Origin: Irpex lacteus
Lineage: Eukaryota; Basidiomycota; Agaricomycetes; Polyporales; Irpicaceae
Direction of reading: 5' to 3'
DNA length: 64,000 nt
NCBI GenBank assembly: GCA_001986395.2
Contig: MQVO02000005.1
Span: forward strand, 1,488,001-1,552,000
Every line of letters starts with the position of its first letter. The first letter of the stretch is position 1. Position numbers and translations under genes: made by a program. The notes under the pieces were generated by a model, which made no database searches, was not told the origin of the DNA, and was given only the letters and a program-made list of their open reading frames with translations. Positions 8,858 through 18,883 of the stretch are shown here, piece after piece.

Positions 8858-11552
8858 ACCTTATGGGCAAGTACTGATGCTTCATACCATGTACCTAGCC
8901 TAGTGACCTGATACTTCAGACCAAGGCTAATTGCTGGCAGTGAGAGGGAGAGTGATTAGTAAGCATGACAACTGATGTGGCAACACTTTATTGGGTAGTT
9001 CCATCAAAGAGTGACCCAAAGGGGTGGGTGGCATGGGCTCCTATTTTATTAAAAGCTGAAAAAGCGGCCACATCAATAAAATAATGATCTCTGACCCATC
9101 AAATGACTAATAGACACATGCTTTCGCTTCAGATTGCCTAAAAGGGTAATGGAGTGCTCTCACCGCCTTCCTGGGCGCTTGGGCGCTTATTTTGTCGTTT
9201 TACTCCTTTAGGATGGTATCACATGACACAAACATATGCTGATGTCAGAAATAAAAATATGTTTTCTGAACCGGATTTTCCCCAGGATTCCGAATCTAAT
9301 CTCAGAATGTCGATAGCTGCCCTGGTTCAGGAGTTATTTGAGGAACATTGAATATATTTCGCATTTTTGGATTTTCCCAGGCTTTGATCAGCTTGGTATA
9401 GGGGTAGCAGTAGGGGTATGAATTAGTAACTTTAGAGTCATGATTCTATAATGTATGGCCTGTGTCTATTAACTTTTTAGGTCATCAGGACATCATGTCA
9501 CTTGGGAAAACATATAAATCAGACATATAATAATTTGCTTCCCTATTCATGACATGGGGTATTATGAGAGGTTTAGGGTCTCAAGTAGCTTCATTCCTAC
9601 TACTATGATATGTATGCGAGAGGGTTTTATGATTGCATCAATGTGCATTACTGTGTAAGGGATGTTCTCCTCCTCCCCTTGGTACCAAAAAATGCGCCCT
9701 ATATAGGCCTCTATACACATCTCCTTGCATATCTATTGCTTGCAGCATTTACCCTATGGTATAAACATATATTCTAAATACTTTTAAGGCTCAAAAACAC
9801 GTCCTGAACCTTCTCAGAATGCTTCAAAGCGAATTTCATCGAAAAATACAATTATATTCAATTTACCCTCTCCTATGAGCCTCCTAACGTGTTTCCCTTC
9901 AGGCACAGCACGTCAGGACGTGTCATCGTACTATATGAACCCCCACAAATATTTGTAGGCCCTCCCCTCTACCCCTCATTCTCCCATCAGCTCAGAAGTG
10001 CTGAAAAATGCGTTCTGTACAGGCTTTTGAACATATATTTGACATTTGACATCCTCTGACACATCATGAGGGCTATCAAATAATGATATCATACTCTATT
10101 AAGGTTCTGTAACATATCTAGTACAATACTTGGGCTCCTAAGTAATAGCTTGAGACACTATTATATGGAAACAGGCTAAGAAGCATGGATGAAGGTATGT
10201 GCATGTACAGTGCAATGACTTCACTTCTCACTTATGCTGTATTCCTTCTATATCATACCTGCATGTCATGCTACTGGAGAGATCTTCCCTGGAGTATGTA
10301 GGGACAGTGTATGGGTATCTATTATGACTTTTTGTGATATTTATAGGCTATGTAGCAGGCAGTACATGTCAAGTCTATGTCAGATTTGGGTGTTTTGCGC
10401 ATTTTTCAACATTTCTGAGTTGATGAAAGGGTGGGAGGTAGAGGGGAGGGCCTACAAATATTTATGGGGGTTCATATAGTACGATGACACGTCCTGAAGC
10501 GCTGTGCCTGAAGGGAAACACGTTAGGAGGCTCATAGGAGAGGGTAAATTGAATATAATTGTATTTTTCGATGAAATTCGCTTTGAAGCATTCTGAGAAG
10601 GTTCAGGACGTGTTTTTGAGCCTTAAAAGTATTTAGAATATATGTTTATACCATAGGGTAAATGCTGCAAGCAATAGATATGCAAGGAGATGTGTATAGA
10701 GGCCTATATAGGGCGCATTTTTTGGTACCAAGGGGAGGAGGAGAACATCCCTTACACAGTAATGCACATTGATGCAATCATAAAACCCTCTCGCATACAT
10801 ATCATAGTAGTAGGAATGAAGCTACTTGAGACCCTAAACCTCTCATAATACCCCATGTCATGAATAGGGAAGCAAATTATTATATGTCTGATTTATATGT
10901 TTTCCCAAGTGACATGATGTCCTGATGACCTAAAAAGTTAATAGACACAGGCCATACATTATAGAATCATGACTCTAAAGTTACTAATTCATACCCCTAC
11001 TGCTACCCCTATACCAAGCTGATCAAAGCCTGGGAAAATCCAAAAATGCGAAATATATTCAATGTTCCTCAAATAACTCCTGAACCAGGGCAGCTATCGA
11101 CATTCTGAGATTAGATTCGGAATCCTGGGGAAAATCCGGTTCAGAAAACATATTTTTATTTCTGACATCAGCATATGTTTGTGTCATGTGATACCATCCT
11201 AAAGGAGTAAAACGACAAAATAAGCGCCCAAGCGCCCAGGAAGGCGGTGAGAGCACTCCATTACCCTTTTAGGCAATCTGAAGCGAAAGCATGTGTCTAT
11301 TAGTCATTTGATGGGTCAGAGATCATTATTTTATTGATGTGGCCGCTTTTTCAGCTTTTAATAAAATAGGAGCCCATGCTACCCACCCCTTTGGGTCACT
11401 CTTTGATGGAACTACCCAATAAAGCGTTGCCACATCAGTTGTCATGCTTACTAATCACTCTCCCTCTCACTGCCAGCAATTAGCCTTGGTCTGAAGTATC
11501 AGATCATTTAGGCTAGCTGGTGGGTATGAAGCTTCAGTACTTATCCCTCGGC
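8858..11552. mobile_element. Palindromic (fold-back) DNA element 2 inserted in the integrase gene
   Basis: Positions x and 20410-x pair as reverse complements. Arms run about 8858-10013 and 10397-11552, with a ~380 bp diverged centre. Host sequence TCCATTCGTC is present on both sides (8848-8857 and 11553-11562), a perfect 10-bp target duplication. Integrase coding is continuous across it once one copy is removed. Terminal repeats share GTACTG...GCTTCATACC. Words shared with palindrome 1 (GTGGCCACATCAA-like and GGGCGCTTATTTTG-like) indicate one family. The only open frames are short and mirrored, so it is non-autonomous. The 10-bp duplication and long TIRs would suit a Mutator-like source, but this is inference. 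Confidence 0.9.
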
Positions 11553-12372
11553 TCCATTCGTCGCTGCTATCGAGTACCTTTCCAAGAAGTTCCACATCTC
11601 TCACATCCGTATCAGCGGGTACAACTCCCGTGCTAACGGACAGGTCGAGCGGTCTCACTTCGACGTCCGCCAGTCAGTCTACAAGGCAGCGGATGGAGAC
11701 GCGTCTAAGTGGGCTTCCGTGGCAGCATCCGTCTTCTGGTCAGAGCGGATCACCGTCCGCAAACGGATGGGGTGCTCCCCTTACTTCGCTGTCACTGGTA
11801 CTCATCCCGTCATTCCGCTCGATATCGTCGAGGCAACTTACCTGCAACCCCCTCCGGAATCTATCATATCGACCACGGATCTCATTGCCCGTCGAGCCAT
11901 AGCCCTTCAGAAGCGTCGAGAGGACCTTCAAAGGCTCCGTGACAACGTCGTCGAGTCCCGGAAACAAGCAGCCCGTCGATTCGAGCAGGACAACGCACAC
12001 ACCATCAAGGACTTCAACTTTACCCGCGGATCACTCGTGCTCATCCGGAACACAGCCATCGAGAAAGCACTCAACCGCAAGATGCGTCCGCGGTACCTTG
12101 GCCCTCTCGTCGTCGTCTCTCGCAACAGAGGAGGGGCCTATGTACTGTGTGAACTTGATGGTTCCGTCCTCGATCGTCCCGTGGCCGCGTTCCGTGTCGT
12201 TCCCTACCTTGCCCGCCGTTCCATCCCCCTACCAGATGGTTTTGCGGACATTACCCCAGAACGTCTGAAGGAACTCACGGACAGCACCTCACTAGGCGAT
12301 GACGACCCGGACGAGCCCACGGATGCCGTCGATCCGCTCGACGATGACACGGAGGATCTCCCTCAACCTTAG
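11553..12372 (+). pseudogene. pol part 3: C-terminal integrase
   Basis: The frame continues with the end of the integrase core, including the catalytic Glu in NGQVERSHFD (codon 11647-11649). The C-terminal domain follows (FTRGSLVLIRNT, KMRPRYLGPLVVVSR, AAFRVVPYLARR) and ends in an acidic tail with TAG at 12370-12372. It is intact in itself but separated from the rest of pol by palindrome 2. The DDE triad would be complete without the insert. Confidence 0.9.
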
Positions 12373-12578
12373 ACACACTTCTTTCCGTCTATTTTCTGTT
12401 CCGTCTTATCTCTTCCTCACTCATTCTGTTCCGTTATTATTATACTGACCCATGGACTCACCCGTTCCGTTTCGCCCGGATCTCCTTTAAAGGAGTCCCC
12501 TTTTAGGTCGATGATGAGCCAGCTCTGATGACCACCCACTTCGACTTTCCCTCGTGCCCTGGGGACAGGGCTTCTTTG

Positions 12579-12596
12579 TTTCAGTAGGGAGGAGGA
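12579..12596 (+). other. Internal copy of the polypurine tract
   Basis: TTTCAGTAGGGAGGAGGA is identical over 18 nt to the tract at 14874-14891 that abuts the 3' LTR. It lies about 200 nt after the pol stop, where the polypurine tract of a simpler element would be expected. The two copies bracket the opposite-strand gene. Confidence 0.7.
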
Positions 12597-12909
12597 AGGC
12601 AGAAATGCCCAAATCCGCCCAACGAAAAACGGACCCGTGCGCTCAGGCACGGAACTCGAAATTTTGGACCATTTTTCGACTTTTTACGCCCCGTATTCAC
12701 TCATTTTCATACCTTTTTCCTACTTACATCACCCAGAAAATACTTACTTATTATTCTCTTTCGCATCACTCCCTTTCATCTTTCAGAAACACGGACACTT
12801 TATAGTACATACACGAGCGGATACTTTACAGGATTCAAAAACGCGGAACACGAGACAAGCGGAACACGGACGACGGACACGAGCAACTCACAAGGCCTCA
12901 AGACTCAAG

Positions 12910-14712
12910 CTACTTCTTCGCTGGAGCCTTCCCCTTCCCGACGACGACTTCATCGACCTCCATCTCAGCATCCTCTTCGCCCTCAGCGTCGACGTCGACG
13001 ACTTCCGGTTCCGTTGGAGACGGAGGAGACATCACGGAACGCGGCGCGGAAGACGAACTAGCGACCTGCGCCTCCAGCACCGCGATCTTGTGGTCGAGAG
13101 ACTGAAGCTCCGCGGCGTGCACCATCCGGTAGGCACGCATCTCCGCCAAGTAGCCTAGGAGATAGGCACGATGAAGTTCCTCCGGCGTATAGGAGAGGAA
13201 AGAGCGGCGCGTTCCGTGCGCCAAGAAAGAAGCCAGCGCCGTGTGAGGGAACGTGTTGGGCGGAATAGCTGCACACGGATCAGACCACGGAACCGCGGAT
13301 CGAGAAGGCAAACTTACCAAAGGGTTCCTGCGCAGTCGACGAAGAGGGAAGGGAGCGAGTAGCAGCCACGGGAGGAGCACGAGGACGGGAAGCGGGTGCA
13401 CGACGAGGAACAGCCTGGCGTTCCGGAACGTTTGTACCCGCTGGAGCAGGCTGGGTCGACGATCCGCCCTGAGCCAATTGCGGATCCCTGGCCGCTGCAC
13501 CCCTAGGAACGGGCTGGGGACGACGTCGTGGCGCGGGCGTTGGGGCAGAGGTCTCTGCCATCGCTTGTTCGTCCTCTTGGTCCGCGGCCCTCGACTTCCC
13601 GTGCACATTGGAGCCACCCCGACGCGCAGCCTTACCCGACGACGAAAACGCGCAAGTAATCTTCCGGACGGCACAGTTCACGCAGGCATGCGTCACACCA
13701 TCCTTGACCGGAACGATGCACTCTGCCTTCGAGCGGGACTGGCACTGGGGACACTGATAGGACCCATAAGTGTACACCTCTTGATCCGGGCGACCATCAA
13801 ATAGGCCACTCACCATGGATCCGTCGCGATGAACGACCTGCTCCTCCGCAGGAGCAGCCGTCTTGCGAGCCCGCTTAGGCTTGGGCCCGGACGCACCTTG
13901 CACCAGCGTCGCGGAACGATCGCGAGTACGCCCAGTCCGTGGGGAGCTCTCCTCCTCCTCCTCCTCCTCCTTCTCCTCCTCATCCTCGGCCTGCGACGAG
14001 GCCTCTCCGTCCTTGTCGACCTCTCCCGCCGCATCTGCATCCCCCTCTGCGTCTGCATCCTCCTCACCCGCACCCCCAACGTCGCCCATAGCAGTGTCGA
14101 CGTCCTCAGCACCTGCACCCGTTTCCGCGCCCACCACAGTATCGTCGTCCGTGGGACCCGTCTGGTCCCCGGAACCCGTGTCGAGCGGAACGGAACTGGA
14201 GCCAGCAGCGGGCGTGGGCTGGGTCTGAGACGTGGCGAGGCCTGGAGCGACCCCCTCGTCGAGTTGGATGGGAGTGGGACCACCATGGATGGCCTGGTTG
14301 GCGGGCGTCACGGAGACCTGTCGAAGGAAGCGCAAATTGCGCAAGGCAGCCTGACGTTCCGGGCTGATGAGGCCTTGGCGATGGTACTCCTGGACGAAAG
14401 GGGAGGCCACGGACAACGCATCCACCAGGGACTCCATGACGGACAACGACATCTCGTGACGAAGATCCCAAAGGGCCTCAGCAGCACCCAGGATCCCCTC
14501 CCTGAGACCTTCGTCGCCCACGGTCTCTAGCTCTTCGACTGCGGACGCCTGCACCGTGACCAGTCAGCCCACCCGTCTGCAGGAGCGATCCGTCCACTTA
14601 CCAGCACGGAACGGAACTTCACTTGCCACTGGGCACTCTCCAGGCTGGTGGTCTTGCGTTCCGTGAAGCAACGAAGACGCTGGATAGCAATGTCGACGGC
14701 GAGGGGGGACAT
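12910..14712 (-). CDS. Opposite-strand accessory gene of the retrotransposon; zinc-cluster-like protein
   Basis: Three exons are read on the minus strand: 14712-14602, 14548-13318 and 13268-12910. GT-AG introns of 53 and 49 nt keep one frame of 566 codons. The product starts MSPLAVDIAIQRLRCFTERK and has a helical N-terminal region, then a long Asp/Glu/Ala-rich stretch (about residues 190-250). A cysteine array with spacing C-x2-C-x7-C-x11-C-x2-C-x6-C (about 13650-13765) resembles a Zn2Cys6 cluster. A Pro/Arg/Ala-rich linker, a leucine-rich predicted coiled segment and a Lys-containing tail complete it. It shares the TTCCG/CGGAA-rich composition of the element. It is transcribed toward pol. 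Its function is unknown; a nuclear DNA-binding role is inferred from the cysteine array. Confidence 0.75.
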
Positions 14713-14873
14713 GTTGAGCTTGGTTTGAGTTGGTGGTGGTGGTTGGGAAAAGAAGTGTTGAGTGCAGGATGGGGACTTTGGCGAAATTTTCAGAAGGACG
14801 GCTTTCTCGACAATGAGGCAGGCGCGCGGAACGAGTCACTTATCCCCATCAGGAAGCCGGGGACGGCTTCGAA

Positions 14874-14891
14874 TTTCAGTAGGGAGGAGGA
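14874..14891 (+). other. Polypurine tract abutting the 3' LTR
   Basis: TTTCAGTAGGGAGGAGGA ends immediately before TGACACGTGG, taken as the 5' terminus of the LTR. A purine-rich tract directly 5' of the 3' LTR primes plus-strand DNA in LTR elements. Confidence 0.75.
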
Positions 14892-16216
14892 TGACACGTG
14901 GCTGAACGGCTGCACGTTCCAGACTCCTGAAATCGGCATTTTCCGCTTGATCCGTCGCCATCACGGAACCTCGCATACGTCCGTCGCGGAACCCTTCGAA
15001 CCACGGAACTCTGTCGTCACGGAACGTCTGCCTGTACCCTCATCCCTTTCTCGTGAACTCTCGGATCGCTCTACTCGTCGCGGATCTTCAAATTAACGAC
15101 GGGACTCTGGCAACCACGGACGACCATGTGCTTTCCCCTCGGACGACCGACGCCTCGCCCCCGTTTGATCGACGGACGACTCTCTTCGGCGTTATCGGAC
15201 GGACCAGAATAGCTGCTTGTCAAATTGGTTGCTAGCGCCCCTAGCCTCGTGTTCGCAACTCCGACGACTGCCCCTTTGGACCATATGACCACCGCTCCAC
15301 CTCCTGTCTTGGCGCCCGCTACTCTTGTCTTCCCATTCGCTGTTACCCTCTCCCTCGCCTGATTCTTTATTTTCCCCACTTCCCATTCGTCCATGTCCGC
15401 GTTCCGCGCTGCACTATCCTTTCCGTCTCTCCCCGACGTACCTGTTTCATGCTATATTTTATCCTCTGACTCTTTTCTTGGCACGGATCGTGTCATGTCT
15501 CTTTACACTCGCTTAGTCACCCACGGACAATGTTTCTCTAAGTTCGGTTTTGCTTATGGACGCTCTACCGTATATAAAGAGGCCTGTACGCGTAGGATAG
15601 AGACAAGGAATCCACCCGCTACAGTTTACCCCTCAAACCCGCGTCCGGAACTCCTTCACAACCTCTAAACTCTCTCTACCAAAAACTCCTTATTGCGACT
15701 TTGCGACTCTGCGTTCACTGCGATTGCGTTATACTGTGTTTGCGACTGCGACTGCGACTGCGTTACTGTGTTCCCTTTGCGACTTTGCGTGTTCCGTTCC
15801 CGTGCGTCCGATCCGTGCGTACGGTTTGCGTTCCGTCCCCTCTTCTCCCCCGGATCCTGTAGTTCCGTTGTATCAACGGATTGTGCTAGAGTCTTCCGTG
15901 GTTTCTTGGTGCTTGTGCGTGGTTTCGACCAGTCTTAGTAGGACGTATACTTCTGTCTACGGACGGGAGGCCCTGCTGTGTGTGTCACGATCGTTGTTCC
16001 GGTTCCGTCTCTAGCAGCCACACTTGACCTAGTGTTGAGTTCGGATTGACTACCTCTGCGTTGCGGTGTTGGTTGTTGGTTAGTCAGTCTTGGGACTCAG
16101 AGACCCTCGCACTACTACACACTCCCTCGCTCATCGCAGGCCACGTTATCGCTCCGTTCCGGGGTTAGGTGGTCTGTAGGTTCTTGTCTCTTATCCGAGC
16201 GCGGCTTGGTGTCTCA
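14892..16216 (+). repeat. 3' LTR (about 1325 bp)
   Basis: It begins TGACAC after the polypurine tract and ends GTCTCA, the canonical TG...CA termini. A TATA box (TATATAAAGA, 15571-15580) provides the likely promoter. Downstream are short GCGACT-rich iterations (about 15700-15790) and many TTCCG words. The final 156 nt equal the 5' LTR end at 1-156. The 5' boundary is inferred, because the matching 5' LTR start is outside the window. Confidence 0.8.
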
Positions 16217-16599
16217 ACGTAGCTGCGGAGCGCACACCAATAGGCTGACAGTAGCTCGATCGACTCACCACCATTCAAAACGACAATGTTAGCTTGAATC
16301 ACGCTAAAGACTGGCGGCTAAAGGTTTTTGTTGTCGCAGCTGGGGCCGCGAGCGACGTATGCAACCCGAAGAGTCGAACCTTGGACAATACAATCCTGAC
16401 CGCGGTAAGCATTTCACCGGCAGACGTTACTATTAGCGGGTCATGCATTGTTCCATATTGTTCTTGAGCGCAGCTGGAGATCTGGGAAGTGTTTTGTGGA
16501 GATTCAGAAAGAGGCCATGGACGGTGATACGCCCAAAAACGCGCTGCAGCTGCATGGATCCCTTTTCCGCCCAGGCCAACCATCTGAGCCCTCCTCTGG

Positions 16600-17654
16600 A
16601 CTCTGCAGGGCATCCGCTCGTTCCATTCCGTTCCGTTCCGCTCGAGTGTTCCGTTCCGTCCTCACATTGGTTCCGTTCCGTTCCCGTCGCCTTTCCGCCC
16701 GTCCCTGCTGCAGCAACTCCTTGGTGCACCTTCTTCCACGTGTACAGGAGTCTTATGGATCAAGTCTGGCCCCTCTCACCCCAATCCACTCCATCCAGCA
16801 TGCATCCGCTTTCGGGAACCTCGGATTGACGTTTTGGCCAATGTTATTGCATCCGGAACCAGCTCCTCCCTCGCCTCTATCAAGTTCAACCCCCATTGGC
16901 TGGTTTTGTACCTTTCCATATGCTCCTTTATGTTCTGGATCTCTTTCCTTTCCATGATACCGGACACTTTCCTTTTAGGTGTAGAACACGAGTTTACACA
17001 TATACTGCATGTACCCATTGATAGCAACCCAATAGACCTCTCCCCCAGACTGTCACCACCTCAATTCTGCGCTCCCTTGTGTCTTCTTGAGCTTCCACTG
17101 CGTTTCCGGCGACTTTGTGGTCATTGGCAAGCCACTCAGCCATTGTGTTTGCGACTGCGACTGTGTCCACTGCGTCCCGGTGTGTCCGGACTTTGTGTTT
17201 CTTAGCCCCCCTTGGTTCCCCTGCTTCTCCCCTGCGTTCCATTGCGATTGTCTTGCGTTCCTTTGGCGTTGTGCCCATTCCACCCTTCCCCTAGAGCTTC
17301 TACTTCATATCTTCTGCCCCATTGCAGCTCCAATTCGTTGTGTTGAGTTTATACTGTGTTCCATCCGTTACATTCCACCCTTCTAGTTGTGTTGCAGTTC
17401 CGCTCTCTTCATTCCGTTCCGTTCCGCTCCGCTCCGTCCGTTTTGCGTGTTCCGTTCTGTTCCGCTCTTGTTGTTCCGTGCGTTCCATCCATTCCTTGCA
17501 TTCTGTTCTTCTGTAGAGCCTTTAGAGTCAGATTTGGGACTCAGAGACCCCTCGCATCACTACACACTCCCCCCCATTGTACTAGCCACGTTATCGCTCC
17601 TCCTAGGGGTTAGGTGGTTAGTTGGTTGTCTTCTGGGCGCGGCTAGGTGTCTCA
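16600..17654 (+). repeat. Degenerate LTR-related sequence
   Basis: Bases 17527-17654 align with the last ~127 nt of the LTR, with substitutions and small indels: GGGACTCAGAGACCC, CCACGTTATCGCTCC, GGGGTTAGGTGG and the terminal GGTGTCTCA. Upstream, GCGACTGCGACT near 17150 and runs of GTTCCG near 16625-16680 and 17400-17470 resemble LTR internal sequence. It is probably an old solo LTR or fragment of a related element. Its left boundary is uncertain. Bases 16217-16600 hold no gene that can be supported. Confidence 0.6.
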
Positions 17655-18883
17655 ACGGACGTGAAAGGATGAGACAACGCAAGACGACGCGCGGTGTGCC
17701 AGCGAATAAGTAGAAGAAATCAAAGTCCGCTGATGGGCCCTACTTCAGTCTAGCGCTCTCGAGCCCTTCAGTGTTTTGCACTTCACGCAACTTGAAGTTC
17801 AACCAAATGTACATAGCATATATACGTACGGTTACTGTTGTACGCGGGAGCTCTAGCTTGAGGGTCATTATGGATTCTATCTCGTAATACAAGCAGACCA
17901 ATGGCTATGACTTAGCAGTGAAAACAATGATATTAATGGCAATACTATGCTACTATAGCATTGAACTTGAGTTGTATATAGAATTCTGGTTGTCAGTCTA
18001 CAGCCAGGCATCTCTGTCTACCACATGCTACGAAGACATGTTGATTATCTACGTCTTTCTACAGTGCACCACTTTGCTTCGGTGACTGGAGAACAATGCT
18101 GAGAGCACTCCGTAGATAGTGGCTAACTACCTGGATTTAGTGTGTTTCCTGATGAGGCCAGTTCTCTGAAGATCTTATGATATCTCCCCGCCCAAAAAAA
18201 TTTATATACCATAATCTAAGATCATCTTGCCAGATCCTGTAAGATAATCACAAAATTTAAAGGATCTCTCGAGATCTTGAAGGAAAGACGTTAAGCGCGC
18301 ATAAATTTCATAGTTTTGTCCAGTATGGACCATCAAAATCTGGATGTAGGCAGTGCCTCCGGATTCTATCTAAATTCAGTCAGCGCCTCGGAAGGTGCAT
18401 CAACCCTCCGGATTGGTCCTCAGCCTCTGGTGGGCAGCCGGAGACTCTGGAGACTATCCAAATGTGTGGTGCCTTCCTCCGTGCAAATCATCATCCTCTG
18501 TAGTGCCTTAGGTCGGTCCCGGTCCATCCAGGTGCATCCTGGCCTCCAAAGGCGCTTTCGCCATTTCCGACATAGGCCCACACCCAAATTGAGGCTGCGA
18601 GCCTCGTTGCAGCGTAGAGTCGAAGCGTGGCAGCGCTGTCACATATGACTGCCCTATATGGTAGCAAGTCACGTAGAGTCGACTCTATGGAGCGGCCCGG
18701 GCGTAGAGTCACCCGTTTCGGAATGTATTGAATCACGATGCAACCGTGGGAAACACTTGTGCGCGTTATGTCACGCGTCTCATCGTGCGTGTTGAATTAG
18801 TGCACTCAAGTTGTTACACAATCCCGAAGGTAAGACAGTCTTGTAGTAACAAACCGCTGTCCCCGATTTACAGGAGTCTTCAG
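17655..18883. other. Intergenic, no gene supported
   Basis: The stretch is AT-richer than its surroundings at 17780-18310. It carries three copies of CGTAGAGTC at 18613, 18672 and 18702, the middle one inside a short palindrome. A likely 5'-UTR intron lies at about 18829-18873 (GTAAGA...TTTACAG), just before the next gene's ATG. Confidence 0.5.

Larger units (their letters stand above)
1..16216 (+). mobile_element. Ty3/gypsy LTR retrotransposon, 5' LTR cut by window edge, carrying two nested insertions
   Basis: The last 156 nt of an LTR (1-156) recur without a difference at 16061-16216. Between them, in Ty3/gypsy order, are a primer-binding site, gag plus aspartic protease, reverse transcriptase, RNase H, an HHCC/DDE integrase and a polypurine tract. 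Protease before RT-RH-IN, with IN last, is the Metaviridae order. Pol is broken by two palindromic elements (3825-7155 and 8858-11552). A gene on the opposite strand lies between pol and the 3' LTR. Without the two inserts the element would be about 10 kb plus the missing part of the 5' LTR. The target duplication cannot be checked because the left flank lies outside the window. Identical LTR ends suggest a recent insertion. Confidence 0.95.

Noticed and set aside
9154..11256. Mirrored 65-codon frames and an 81-codon central frame in palindrome 2
   Set aside because: No motifs or splice context; too short to be a transposase.
13829..14530. Plus-strand frame of 233 codons opposite the accessory gene
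   Set aside because: It is leucine/arginine-rich shadow coding of the acidic stretch on the other strand, without introns or motifs to support it.
16299..16613. Minus-strand 104-codon frame after the 3' LTR
   Set aside because: No recognisable family and it overlaps degenerate LTR-like sequence; it could be a gene remnant but cannot be supported.
18316..18648. Plus-strand 110-codon frame upstream of the CLASP gene
   Set aside because: Composition is not protein-like and it overlaps the promoter repeats.
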